Below, piece after piece: positions 7,219-16,701 of a DNA stretch of 64,000 nucleotides. The notes beneath the pieces were generated by a model that saw only the letters and a program-made list of their open reading frames with translations, had not been told where the DNA came from and searched no databases. Within the stretch, counting starts at the first letter, position 1. Every line of letters starts with the position of its first letter. Source of the DNA: Chitinophaga sp. sic0106 (GTDB lineage Bacteria; Bacteroidota; Bacteroidia; Chitinophagales; Chitinophagaceae); the NCBI RefSeq assembly GCF_019219075.1, contig NZ_JAHUWJ010000002.1, positions 372,001 to 436,000 on the forward strand, read 5' to 3'. The position numbers and the translations under genes are program-made.

Positions 7219-9861
7219 ATGTCCAAGAATAAACTGAAAACCGAAAAACCGGAGAGCAAAAAAGCCAAAGCCGCTCCTGCCCCCAACCCTGAAGTGCTGA
7301 AGAAAGATAAAGAGGCAGAAGTAAAAGTAAAGGAGCTGGTGAAGGATGAGCGTACCCATAAAGTAATGGGGGCGTTCTTTTTGCTGCTGTCCGTCTATTG
7401 TTTTATCGCATTCACTTCCTATATTTTCAGTTGGGAAGATGATTTTGATAAAGTTAACCGCTATTCTACCCGTGAATTATTCTTTGGAGATGTAAGCGTA
7501 GATAACCTCCTGGGTCGCCTGGGTGCCTTTGTTTCCCATGGTTTCTTTTACAATGGCTTTGGGATTGCATCCTATCTGTTTTGCTATTTCTTTTTTATCA
7601 TCGGTGTAAATTTTATCGTTGGCCGCCGCGTGTTTCGTGTATGGCGTAACGTGAAATATATTTTATTCGGCCTGCTGTTCATCAGTATGTCGATGTCGTT
7701 CCTCTCTTTTGGTGCGGAATTTCCATTCGGCGGAGCCGTAGGAAATGCACTCACCAAATGGACCTCCGGGTTTGTAGGCAAAACCGGAACTGCCCTGCTG
7801 CTGCTGGTGCTGGGCTTCTCCTGGCTGATCTGGAAATTCAACTTCGATTTCAAATGGCCGGAAAGTAAGCCTAAACCACCAAAGCCTGTGCCTGTCCCTG
7901 CGGCCGCTGTGAGCCCCATTGTCCCTGCTGCGGAACAACCCGTAACATCTCCCCGGGAAAAAAGTAATGGCCTGAAAGATAATACAGGCGTGATGGTGAT
8001 ACCGCCAGGTGAAGAGGAAGAGGAGGAAGACCTGCCACCTATGCAATTGGTAGAAAAAGATGATATCACCGTGATTCCGGCCCATCATGCACCGGCAGTA
8101 CCGTTATCAATGCCGGAGCATATGACTTTGGAAGATGATGAGGACTACACGGAAGAAGAACTCGAAGCTGCCGGACCGATGCTCCTCATCGATGAATCGG
8201 TAGAAAAAGCCCAGGACCTGCCACTGCCGCAGGAACCAGCATCCAGAAAGAAAAATAATACAGAAGAAGTAGCGTTTGAAATCAAGCCTACCTATAACGA
8301 CGACGAAGATGAAGGAGAAGATATAGTGCCGGTGAGGGAAGCCGTGCCGGTAGATCCGTATGACCCATCGCTGGACCTGAGTAACTATCGCTTCCCGGGA
8401 CTCGACCTCCTGGAAAATCACAATGCCGACAAAGTAATTGTGCAGGACACCACCGAACTGGAAAAGAACAAGAACCAGATCATCGATACGCTGAAGAACT
8501 ACGATATTTCTATTCAGAAAATCAGCGCTACGGTGGGGCCAACGGTGACCCTATACGAAATAGTGCCCGCAGCGGGCGTTCGTATCTCCCGGATAAAAAA
8601 CCTGGAAGACGATATTGCGCTAAGCCTGTCAGCACTGGGTATCCGTATCATTGCTCCTATACCGGGCAAGGGTACTATTGGTATTGAGGTGCCTAACGTG
8701 AAGAAATCAATTGTATCGCTGAAAGCCCTGCTGGCCTCCGAAAAATTCCAGAACAGCACCATGGACCTGCCGATTGCCATCGGTAAAAAGATCGATAATG
8801 AAAACTTCATTGCCGACCTAGCCAAGATGCCTCACCTGCTCATGGCTGGTGCCACAGGTCAGGGTAAATCCGTAGGTATCAATACCCTGCTTGTTTCCCT
8901 GCTGTACAAAAAACATCCTTCCCAGCTGAAGTTTGTACTGGTGGACCCGAAAAAGGTGGAGCTCTCCCTCTATAAACTCATTGAGAAGCATTTTCTGGCC
9001 AAATTACCGGGAGAAGATGATGCCATTATTACAGATACCAAGAAAGTAATTCATACCCTCAATGCCTTGTGCATAGAAATGGATTTGCGCTACGACCTGC
9101 TTAAGGAAGCCGGCACCCGCAATATCCGCGAATATAACAGCAAGTTCACCCAGCGCCGCCTGAACCCGCAGAAAGGACACCGCTACCTGCCGTTTATCGT
9201 GCTGGTGGTGGATGAGTTCGCGGATCTGATCATGACGGCCGGTAAAGAGGTGGAAATGCCGATTGCGCGACTGGCGCAGCTGGCGCGTGCCGTAGGTATC
9301 CACCTGATCATTGCTACCCAGCGCCCGTCCGTAAACATTATCACCGGTACCATCAAGGCCAACTTCCCGGCGCGTATAGCCTTTAAAGTATCGTCTAAAA
9401 TCGACTCCCGCACTATCCTGGACATCGGTGGCGCCGAGCAGCTGATAGGACAGGGGGATATGCTCGTATCCTTTAACGGGGAGCTGGTAAGGTTGCAGTG
9501 TGCCTTCGTAGATACGCCGGAAGTGGAAAGTGTGGCAGAGTTCATCGGCAACCAGAAAGGCTATCCTGACGCTTTTCTGCTGCCTGAATATGTAGATGAC
9601 AAAGATCCGGAAGGCCGCGAGCTCAGCCTGAGCGATCGTGACCCGCTGTTTGAAGAGGCTGCCCAAGTGATTGTGCAAACCCAGCAGGGATCTACGTCTT
9701 TGCTGCAACGCCGAATGAAACTGGGGTATAACAGGGCAGGGCGACTCATGGACCAGCTGGAAGCAGCCGGTATCGTAGGGCCTAATATGGGCAGTAAGGC
9801 CAGGGAAGTGCTGGTGAAAACCGACTCCGAACTACAGGAAATTCTTAATGATTTGTTATAA
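7219..9861 (+). CDS. ftsK: DNA translocase FtsK
   Basis: Pumps DNA at the septum during chromosome segregation. The start is taken as the ATG at 7219; a TTG at 7207 is also in frame. The 880-residue protein has four membrane segments in the first 210 residues, a Pro- and Glu-rich linker (with a run of six Glu near 258) up to about 390, an FtsK alpha/beta motor with Walker A GATGQGKS near 543-550 and Walker B LVVDEFADL near 661-669, and a gamma winged-helix domain (about 805-880, ending in SKAREVLV) that would read polar chromosomal motifs. lolA follows, as is common in this phylum. Confidence 0.96.
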   Translation: MSKNKLKTEKPESKKAKAAPAPNPEVLKKDKEAEVKVKELVKDERTHKVMGAFFLLLSVYCFIAFTSYIFSWEDDFDKVNRYSTRELFFGDVSVDNLLGRLGAFVSHGFFYNGFGIASYLFCYFFFIIGVNFIVGRRVFRVWRNVKYILFGLLFISMSMSFLSFGAEFPFGGAVGNALTKWTSGFVGKTGTALLLLVLGFSWLIWKFNFDFKWPESKPKPPKPVPVPAAAVSPIVPAAEQPVTSPREKSNGLKDNTGVMVIPPGEEEEEEDLPPMQLVEKDDITVIPAHHAPAVPLSMPEHMTLEDDEDYTEEELEAAGPMLLIDESVEKAQDLPLPQEPASRKKNNTEEVAFEIKPTYNDDEDEGEDIVPVREAVPVDPYDPSLDLSNYRFPGLDLLENHNADKVIVQDTTELEKNKNQIIDTLKNYDISIQKISATVGPTVTLYEIVPAAGVRISRIKNLEDDIALSLSALGIRIIAPIPGKGTIGIEVPNVKKSIVSLKALLASEKFQNSTMDLPIAIGKKIDNENFIADLAKMPHLLMAGATGQGKSVGINTLLVSLLYKKHPSQLKFVLVDPKKVELSLYKLIEKHFLAKLPGEDDAIITDTKKVIHTLNALCIEMDLRYDLLKEAGTRNIREYNSKFTQRRLNPQKGHRYLPFIVLVVDEFADLIMTAGKEVEMPIARLAQLARAVGIHLIIATQRPSVNIITGTIKANFPARIAFKVSSKIDSRTILDIGGAEQLIGQGDMLVSFNGELVRLQCAFVDTPEVESVAEFIGNQKGYPDAFLLPEYVDDKDPEGRELSLSDRDPLFEEAAQVIVQTQQGSTSLLQRRMKLGYNRAGRLMDQLEAAGIVGPNMGSKAREVLVKTDSELQEILNDLL

Positions 9862-9990
9862 TCATTACCAAAAAATCAAATATGAGGTCGCTTTTCGCAG
9901 AATTATACGAATTTTGAACCCTCAAACGACACAACCACCCCTGCCGGCATAGCTTTTGACTATACGGGGGTAAATTAAAAAAGAACTACG

Positions 9991-10650
9991 ATGAAGAAAT
10001 TAATATTTACAGGATTGTTACTGAGTGGCATCACTTTCAGCGGTATGGCGCAAACCAAACAGGCGAGCGATCCCAAAGCTAAAACCGTACTGGATGGAGT
10101 AAGCTCCAGGTTCAAAACCCTGAAGTCCGTAGTCGCTAATTTTGTGCTGAAAGTGGAAGGTGCCAACAACAGTGTGGCTGATTCCAAGAAAGGCACCGTT
10201 TATATGAAAGGTTCCAAATACAAGGTAACCATGGATGGGCAGGAGATTATCAGCGATAACAAAACTTCCTGGACCTATGCGAAAGATGTGAACGAGGTTA
10301 CTATTAATAACGTGGATCAGAGCAGCGGCGCTATTACTCCTGCCAAGCTGTTTACCAATTTTTATGATAAAGACTTCCTGTACCGCCTTACTCCGGAAAC
10401 TACCGAGAAGGGAAAGGTGCTGCAGAACGTTGAAATGACGCCTACCGACAAATCCAAGAACATCTTCAAGGTGATCGTGTCAGTGGATAAAAAAGCCCAG
10501 AATATCGCGAAAATGAAGGTTTTCGAGAAAAACGGCAACCGTTATACTTACGAAATCACCAACTTTACGCCAAATGCGGCTGTAACAGACGCAACATTCC
10601 TCTTTGACCCTAAAAAATATCCGGGTGTGGAAGTGGTAGATCTGCGATAA
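9991..10650 (+). CDS. lolA: Outer-membrane lipoprotein carrier LolA
   Basis: Periplasmic carrier that moves lipoproteins from the LolCDE complex to the outer membrane. It has a signal peptide ending at MAQ (residue 21), then the LolA beta-sheet fold with VVANFVLKVEG, GTVYMKGSKYKVTMDGQEI and SDNKTSWTYAKDVNEV. The length of 219 residues is normal. It follows ftsK by 129 bases. The many lipoproteins in this window are likely clients. Confidence 0.9.
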   Translation: MKKLIFTGLLLSGITFSGMAQTKQASDPKAKTVLDGVSSRFKTLKSVVANFVLKVEGANNSVADSKKGTVYMKGSKYKVTMDGQEIISDNKTSWTYAKDVNEVTINNVDQSSGAITPAKLFTNFYDKDFLYRLTPETTEKGKVLQNVEMTPTDKSKNIFKVIVSVDKKAQNIAKMKVFEKNGNRYTYEITNFTPNAAVTDATFLFDPKKYPGVEVVDLR

Positions 10651-10682
10651 TTGTGGAATTCAACAATTAATTTCTACCTTTG
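10651..10682 (+). promoter_or_regulatory. Promoter of lpdA (TTG / TAnnTTTG)
   Basis: TTG at 10651-10653 and TACCTTTG at 10675-10682 are 21 bases apart, a near-consensus Bacteroidota primary promoter. The expected start leaves a leader of about 20 nt before the ATG at 10708. Confidence 0.7.
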
Positions 10683-10707
10683 GCAAGTTTTATAAAAATT
10701 AAACAAT

Positions 10708-12114
10708 ATGGCATACGACGTTATCGTAATTGGTAGTGGGCCCGGCGGATATGTGGCTGCTATCCGTGCTTCACAGCTGGGATTTAAGACCGCTATCGTG
10801 GAAAGAGAGAACCTGGGTGGTATCTGTTTAAACTGGGGCTGTATTCCTACTAAGGCATTACTGAAATCTGCGCAGGTATTGGAATATATGCAGCATTCCA
10901 AGGACTATGGTATCACCGTTGCTGACGCACAGGTGGACTTCCCGGCAGTAATCAAACGTAGTCGTGGCGTTGCTGATAAAATGAGCAGGGGCGTACAGTT
11001 CCTGATGAAAAAGAACAAGATTGATGTGCTCATGGGCAATGGAAAACTGAAATCCAAAGGCCAGGTAGAAGTTACCGATAAAGATGGTAAAGCTACCGTA
11101 CATGATGCAAAACACATCATCCTGGCAACTGGTGCCCGTGCACGCGAACTGCCTAACCTGAAAATCGATGGTAAAAATGTGATCGGCTACCGCGAAGCAC
11201 TCGCCCTGCCTACACAGCCTAAATCCATGATCGTTGTAGGTTCTGGCGCTATCGGTGTAGAATTCGCTTATTTCTACGCTACCCTCGGTACTAAAGTAAC
11301 TATCGTTGAATTCATGCCTCGCATCGTTCCGGTAGAAGACGAAGATATCTCCAAAGAACTGGAAAAAATCTACAAGAAGAAAGGTATCGAAATTATGACC
11401 AACGCTTCCGTTGAAGCAGTAGAAGCTACTGGCAACGGTGTTAAAGCGAAAGTTAAAACCGCTACCGGTGAAATCTCCCTGGAAGCAGACGTGGTGCTGA
11501 GCGCTGTTGGTATCGCTGCCAACATCGAAAACATCGGTCTGGAACAACTGGGCATTAAAACTGATAAAGGTCGCGTTGTAGTAGATGGTTACTATCAAAC
11601 CAACGTTCCTGGCGTTTACGCTATCGGCGACATGGTTCCTGGTCAGGCACTGGCACACGTAGCATCTAAAGAAGCGATCGTTTGCGTGGAAGCACTGGCT
11701 TACAACGAGAAAAAATACGCTCACAAACCTGCCACCATCGACTACATGAACATCCCAGGCTGTACTTATTGCGCACCTGAAGTTGCTTCTGTAGGTTATA
11801 CCGAGAAAGCAGCACGTGAAGCTGGTTACGAAGTGAAAGTGGGTAAATTCCCATTCTCTGCATCCGGAAAAGCAACAGCAGCCGGCGCTACAGAAGGTTT
11901 CGTAAAAGTAATCTTCGACGCCAAATACGGCGAGTGGCTGGGTACGCACATGATCGGTGCTAACGTTACTGAAATCATCGCTGAAACAGTGGTGGCACGT
12001 AAACTGGAAACTACTTACCAGGAAGTGCTGGACTCTATCCACCCGCACCCAACTATGAGCGAGTCAGTAAAAGACGCTATCGAAGTAGCTTACGGCGAAG
12101 CAATTCACCTGTAA
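10708..12114 (+). CDS. lpdA: Dihydrolipoyl dehydrogenase
   Basis: The E3 flavoprotein that reoxidises lipoamide in 2-oxoacid dehydrogenase and glycine cleavage complexes. FAD-binding GSGPGGYVAA at 9-18, redox cysteines C40 and C45 in GGICLNWGCIPTK, an NAD-binding GSGAIGVEFA, and the C-terminal catalytic pair H447 and E452 in HPTMSE. Length of 468 is typical. Codon use is strongly biased to a small set (GGT, GCT, AAA, GAA), unlike neighbours, which suggests high expression. It has its own promoter and terminator, with no E1 or E2 gene beside it. Confidence 0.97.
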   Translation: MAYDVIVIGSGPGGYVAAIRASQLGFKTAIVERENLGGICLNWGCIPTKALLKSAQVLEYMQHSKDYGITVADAQVDFPAVIKRSRGVADKMSRGVQFLMKKNKIDVLMGNGKLKSKGQVEVTDKDGKATVHDAKHIILATGARARELPNLKIDGKNVIGYREALALPTQPKSMIVVGSGAIGVEFAYFYATLGTKVTIVEFMPRIVPVEDEDISKELEKIYKKKGIEIMTNASVEAVEATGNGVKAKVKTATGEISLEADVVLSAVGIAANIENIGLEQLGIKTDKGRVVVDGYYQTNVPGVYAIGDMVPGQALAHVASKEAIVCVEALAYNEKKYAHKPATIDYMNIPGCTYCAPEVASVGYTEKAAREAGYEVKVGKFPFSASGKATAAGATEGFVKVIFDAKYGEWLGTHMIGANVTEIIAETVVARKLETTYQEVLDSIHPHPTMSESVKDAIEVAYGEAIHL

Positions 12115-12160
12115 CCGACATTCATCAAGAATTACTTTAATTAAGCATATAGATGAATAA

Positions 12161-12188
12161 GCCCTCGCATCCGCGAGGGCTTTTTTTA
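12161..12188 (+). terminator. lpdA terminator
   Basis: Perfect 8-bp stem GCCCTCGC/GCGAGGGC with loop ATCC, followed by seven or eight T. Confidence 0.9.
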
Positions 12189-12224
12189 TGGTATTTTGCC
12201 ATCTTAATCGGTTGCTTTGCGGCG

Positions 12225-15035
12225 CTACTGCTTCACGAACTTCCTGTTATATATCCGCTGCCCGTTAAAATATATAGTACAGTTATACACGCCCGCCGGC
12301 AGCTGCGATACACCAATTCCTGCCAGACTATCTGTAATCGTTACCCGCATTCTTTCGCGCCCGCTCATATCGGTAATCACCACCTGCCGCTCCCTTACCA
12401 CCGGGTCCATGATGCCCAGCGTATTCACCACCGGGTTCGGGAATACCATGATGTTATCAGTTTTGAAAATCTGCACGGTGGAAATATCCGAGTAAAACGC
12501 CCTGCCATCAAGGGTGTTTAGTTGTACGCGGTAGTACATCAGCCCTTCCCAGGTATTAGGGTCGGTATAGTAATACAGCAGGGAGCTGGTAATAGGCGTG
12601 GTTTGCAGGTTTTCCCAGGACTTTCCGTTATAACGCTGCCAGATGATCTCCTTCAGCTGGTAGGTGCTACCAAGGTAGAGGGATAGCTGTACAATGTTTT
12701 CAGTGGTTTTATCGGCAATCAGGCTTTTTACATAGCAGTCCACCCCCTGGGTGGTGAAATCGACCGTATAGCTGCGGTACCCTTCCCAGCCGGCGGCACT
12801 CACGGGGCCTACTGCGAAATTGCTGGAGCTGAGTTGCGACTTGCCGATAAATAAAAAGGTGTCGGCCGTTTGCCGGTAAGGCTGCAGCTGTGTTTTTCCC
12901 ATGTTATAAATGTTATACATGGTGGCTCCTGGAAGGTGATCCCAGAATATGAAAGCGCTGTCGGCGCAATTGAAACCTGTTTGTATGCTCACTTTCGGGG
13001 AAATGATGAAGGCGGGACTGGTAAAGCTCGTATCCGGCAGCTGGAAGCGCAGCATTGCTTTACTGAATGCATCCGGCAGGAACAAGCCAATGTAGCCGGT
13101 GCTGAGCGGGTAGTCGGATACGATGGGTTCCCATGTTGTGCCGCTATCCAGGCTATATTGCAGGTTACCATTGCCGGTAAATGTGCTTTCCCAGTAGAGG
13201 TCTGCGTTGGTATTAGCCTCGAAAATCGTTTGTGCGTCGGGGTTATGCCAGGCGAAAGTAGACTTTGGCACCATTTCGTAGGCATAGTACCAGGTTTGTG
13301 CGCTGCGCAGCTGGCTGGCGCTGATGTTAATATGTGCTGTGCCTGCGGCGGGGTTGGTAATGGTTACCTGTTCAATATTATTCAGTGTGTCTCTGCCGCG
13401 TTTAGCTGGCAGTGCCAGGGAGTCCGGGGCAGGGTTTAATATCCAGGGGAGATATAAATTACCATCGGTGCCGGTTACACGTAAATCGAGGTCGTTGACG
13501 AGGGCTTTGGTCGCGTTAACAGTTGCCGGTACATCGTTCCAGTAAAGGGTTACTTTCAGCTCCTGTATATTATCTGGTATGTTCAGGTCGATGCTGGTGC
13601 TGCTGTTGCTGGTGGCGCTGCCTTTGCCGTAGCGTTTGTCTTTCAGCGTTTGCAGTGCGTGGAGAGCGTTGGCGCTGCCATAGCCCGATTTATAATTGGG
13701 CCCTGTGCCGGTGGCTCTGCTGGCGCTGTTGAGCAAAATAACCTTGAGCAATGCGGCCGGCAGGGGCGTAAACGTTTGTTGTTTCCAGTAGTCCTGCAAC
13801 AGGGTGCTGATGCCGGTGATGGTAGCAGCGGCGCCGGAGGTACCATCCTGCCCGAAGGCGGAAAGTTCCGGTTTGATGCGTCCGTCGAATGCGGGGCCGT
13901 GGCTGGACAGGGAAATGAAATTACCGGCGGCATCTGTGCCACCCACCACCAGCAGGTTTTTGGCCTGTTTTACGTTGCCGGTGAGGTTGGCGTATATCAA
14001 TCCCTGATAGATGCCGGAGTTGGCCGGTTGGCCACCGATGTTGCCGGCAGAAAATACATGTTGCAGGGTGTCTGCTTCATAGATTTGTTTATCATAGGCA
14101 GCCGCATCGGGGCCGTAAAAATTTTCTATTTCAGTACCATAGGAGTGGTTTTGCAGGGAGATGTTATACTGGCGGTAGTAGGTGGCCGTGTCGGGCAGCA
14201 GCGTTATGTTGAAATTGGAACTGCTGAGTCCCGCTGCTGGCGCGGCTCCCAGGCCGAGTGCGCCGGTATTGCCTGCTCCCGCAATGATGGTGGCCATAGT
14301 AGTGGCATGGGAGGTTACATTCGTAGAGGCGTTGGGGTTATAGATGATACGGCCGGCGTAGTCGAGGTCGGTAGTATCAAATTTATCTTCCTTAACGCTA
14401 ACGGCTATACTTTTTCCGTCGATACCGGGAAATTTTTCCTGCGCAATGTTGATACGGTTCACGTATGGGTTAGCCCCGTTCAGGATCATTTCTGTTAAAG
14501 CCTTTCTGGGCATGTCAGCAAAGGTGATCAGCGTATCTGCGATGAACACATCCCATTGCTTTACGGGCAGTTTCACCATTGCAATATTATAATCTCTCCG
14601 TAAACTAATAATAGTGATAAAGGGCACTGCAGGCAGTTCATTTTTTATACTTACTCTAACAGTAATACTATCATTTTTACCGGTTTTTTCCAGCTGCTGC
14701 AACAGTGCTTCACTGGCTTTCCAGTTGTAGTTGGCAGGGCCCTGAAACACGAGTTGTTTTGATAGTTCATTTTCAGGGATTTGCTGCTGAATAATGTAAG
14801 CTTTACTATGAATGATTTTGCGGAGACCATAGGCTTCGAGCCGCTGCGGCGCTACTGACTTTTTAAATATTACCAGCCAGTTACCGGTGGTTGTTTCGGT
14901 AGATGTTGCAGCAATCGGTTGTAAACCGTAGCGGTACCGCACACTGTCTGCAGATAACAACTGCTGCGCGGAAATGTTGCGGCAGAAAAACAGCAAAGTG
15001 AATAGCAGAATGAGTTTGGGCAGATAGTGGTTCAT
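12225..15035 (-). CDS. Secreted S8 (subtilisin-like) peptidase with T9SS sorting domain
   Basis: 936 residues from the ATG at 15035; an upstream TTG at 15071 would add 12 residues ahead of a good signal peptide and is less likely. Signal peptide 1-23 (ends SAQ). Subtilase domain about 205-480 with candidate triad D217 (SVKEDKFD), H243 (TSHATTMA), S400 (GTSGAAATITG) and oxyanion N332. Middle beta-sandwich domains follow. The last 75 residues begin VFPNPVVN and end with a GVYNCTIYFNGQ-type strand, a type A T9SS sorting domain, so the enzyme is exported by the Por system and probably anchored or released at the surface. The Asp and His motifs are less canonical than usual; activity is likely but not certain. 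Confidence 0.9.
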   Translation of the reverse strand: MNHYLPKLILLFTLLFFCRNISAQQLLSADSVRYRYGLQPIAATSTETTTGNWLVIFKKSVAPQRLEAYGLRKIIHSKAYIIQQQIPENELSKQLVFQGPANYNWKASEALLQQLEKTGKNDSITVRVSIKNELPAVPFITIISLRRDYNIAMVKLPVKQWDVFIADTLITFADMPRKALTEMILNGANPYVNRINIAQEKFPGIDGKSIAVSVKEDKFDTTDLDYAGRIIYNPNASTNVTSHATTMATIIAGAGNTGALGLGAAPAAGLSSSNFNITLLPDTATYYRQYNISLQNHSYGTEIENFYGPDAAAYDKQIYEADTLQHVFSAGNIGGQPANSGIYQGLIYANLTGNVKQAKNLLVVGGTDAAGNFISLSSHGPAFDGRIKPELSAFGQDGTSGAAATITGISTLLQDYWKQQTFTPLPAALLKVILLNSASRATGTGPNYKSGYGSANALHALQTLKDKRYGKGSATSNSSTSIDLNIPDNIQELKVTLYWNDVPATVNATKALVNDLDLRVTGTDGNLYLPWILNPAPDSLALPAKRGRDTLNNIEQVTITNPAAGTAHINISASQLRSAQTWYYAYEMVPKSTFAWHNPDAQTIFEANTNADLYWESTFTGNGNLQYSLDSGTTWEPIVSDYPLSTGYIGLFLPDAFSKAMLRFQLPDTSFTSPAFIISPKVSIQTGFNCADSAFIFWDHLPGATMYNIYNMGKTQLQPYRQTADTFLFIGKSQLSSSNFAVGPVSAAGWEGYRSYTVDFTTQGVDCYVKSLIADKTTENIVQLSLYLGSTYQLKEIIWQRYNGKSWENLQTTPITSSLLYYYTDPNTWEGLMYYRVQLNTLDGRAFYSDISTVQIFKTDNIMVFPNPVVNTLGIMDPVVRERQVVITDMSGRERMRVTITDSLAGIGVSQLPAGVYNCTIYFNGQRIYNRKFVKQ

Positions 15036-15628
15036 GCGGGACAAGGCGAAATATTGCGTTTTGAATGGCAATGGCCTTTCTAATCTACTGCATTAAATTG
15101 TTTGATCCAATTTTTTTCTAAAGAGTTTTGCAAAATGTTTTTTTTAAATAAAACGAAAGTTGTAATATTGGATACGTAAGTTGTAAATGAAAAACTTCAA
15201 CAAAATCTGAGCTAAATCGCACAATAATTAGTTAGTTAATCTGAAGAGCAAATCTGAATACTACCGGTTAGCACCGGCGTTGTAAATCATCACCAATCAT
15301 TAAGAAAACTGCCGTTTATGGAAGCCTCCTCGTGAGCTGTAGTTTTGCTATGAGAAAAACTGAGAGCCTGTACTTGCCAGCAACAAGTATACATTAAAAG
15401 CTATAGCAATCACCGAGTTACCATCAATGTTAGTTACATAACGATATACGCTATTCACGCAGCAGCAGGGAAGATAGTCTTTCGCTTCCTATGCTACCGT
15501 GGTGACGGAATCCGTGCGCAGCGCTGGTTCCAGCTGAATGACACCTAACGGGTCACAATAGCACTGCTATGTAAAAAAGAAAACACTTGTAGATATTTTT
15601 TTATTCTAAAAACCCAAAATCTGAGTCT
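15036..15628. other. 593-base intergenic region
   Basis: No gene is supported here. The part up to 15180 is AT-rich; 15250-15590 is more balanced in composition than the usual spacer, without an open frame of useful length. A seven-codon ORF at 15187 is not convincing. It could be a long leader of the M57 protease gene or hold an unrecognised RNA. Confidence 0.5.
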
Positions 15629-16453
15629 ATGAAAAAACAAACACTTAGTGTTTTATTTGCCCTCATGGCTATTGTAGCCGTTGTATCCTGTCAAAAAAGC
15701 AACACAAACGAAGATGCTAAACCGCAAGAAGTATCTGAAGATGTGTTAGCGCAAATCAAAGCCTATGGCTTTTCTACAAATGATGTTCACAGCGCCGACG
15801 GCGGCGTGATTGTGGAAGGGGATATTTTCCTTTCCCACGATCAGCTGAAACAGAAAGTTAGCGGTCCTACCTTACAGGTGGCACAAACAGAACAGTATCG
15901 TACTACCCGGCTGGTGACCGGACTGCCACGTGTTATTAAAATTAAAGTTTCTGGTTTAGGAACTGCCTTTATCGCTGGTACTGATACCGCAATTGCCCGC
16001 TATAACCGACTGGGACTGCGCCTTACCTTCCAGCGCGTTACCTCCGGTACAGCTAACATTACCATCCAGGGCTTCAATGAAGGTCCAAGCGGTGGTTACA
16101 TTACCTTAGGTTCCGCAGGCTTCCCAACTGCCAGTGGTAATCCGTACAGTCAGATCCTGATGAACACTAACCAGTATGCATATGGCAGCAATCCAAATGT
16201 GCTGTATGTAGGTTCTGTTATTCAGCATGAAATTGGCCACTGCCTGGGTATGCGTCATACCGACTACATGAACCGCGCTTACAGCTGCGGAGGAAGTGCC
16301 TCAAACGAAGGTTCTGCCGGTGTAGGTGCCATCCTGATTCCTGGTACACCATCAGCCGCTGATCCTAACTCCTGGATGCTGGCTTGCTCCAATGGTGGCA
16401 ACCGTACCTTCAATTCAAATGATATTATTGCATTGAAATACCTGTATCAATAA
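15629..16453 (+). CDS. M57-like zinc metallopeptidase lipoprotein
   Basis: 274 residues with a lipoprotein signal (VVSC, cysteine 21) and a C-terminal metzincin-type zinc site HEIGHCLGMRH at residues 200-210, followed by a methionine-containing turn region (SWMLACSNGG). This resembles the dual-action HEIGH family of Bacteroidota. The N-terminal part (about 30-90) is likely a propeptide. It should act in the periplasm or on the cell surface. It precedes the dioxygenase-like lipoprotein in the same direction, 248 bases apart. Confidence 0.88.
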   Translation: MKKQTLSVLFALMAIVAVVSCQKSNTNEDAKPQEVSEDVLAQIKAYGFSTNDVHSADGGVIVEGDIFLSHDQLKQKVSGPTLQVAQTEQYRTTRLVTGLPRVIKIKVSGLGTAFIAGTDTAIARYNRLGLRLTFQRVTSGTANITIQGFNEGPSGGYITLGSAGFPTASGNPYSQILMNTNQYAYGSNPNVLYVGSVIQHEIGHCLGMRHTDYMNRAYSCGGSASNEGSAGVGAILIPGTPSAADPNSWMLACSNGGNRTFNSNDIIALKYLYQ

Positions 16454-16476
16454 GGTATTAACTTCTTAATCCACTT

Positions 16477-16501
16477 AACGCCGGGCCGCAAGCCTGGCGT
16501 T
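16477..16501 (+). terminator. Weak hairpin after the M57 gene
   Basis: AACGCCGGGC pairs with GCCTGGCGTT (one mismatch, loop of 5). No T tract follows, so termination is uncertain. Confidence 0.4.
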
Positions 16502-16701
16502 CCCCGCAAAAAATAATTGCGGTAAAACTTCCCGGGAGGTGCAGCCAGGGTTTACCCCATATCTTATTTTGGGTGTAAATCTGTCGAGCACAAGAAGTGC
16601 TGCGCCTCCCTTTATTTTCTCTGCCGATACTTCGCACCTGTTTATCGACTTAATTTTATTTTTTGAAGCGTATTGGAAATATTTGGAGAAAATAAAACCA
16701 T

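Noticed and set aside
10858-12048. 396-codon open frame antisense to lpdA
   Set aside because: Same codon-bias effect; product is Phe/Cys/Ser-rich and unlike any protein.
13650-14498. 282-codon frame antisense to the S8 peptidase
   Set aside because: The minus-strand S8 gene has full domain support over this stretch.
15187-15210. Seven-codon ORF (MKNFNKI) before the M57 gene
   Set aside because: Too short and without any ribosome or promoter support; no attenuator pattern after it.
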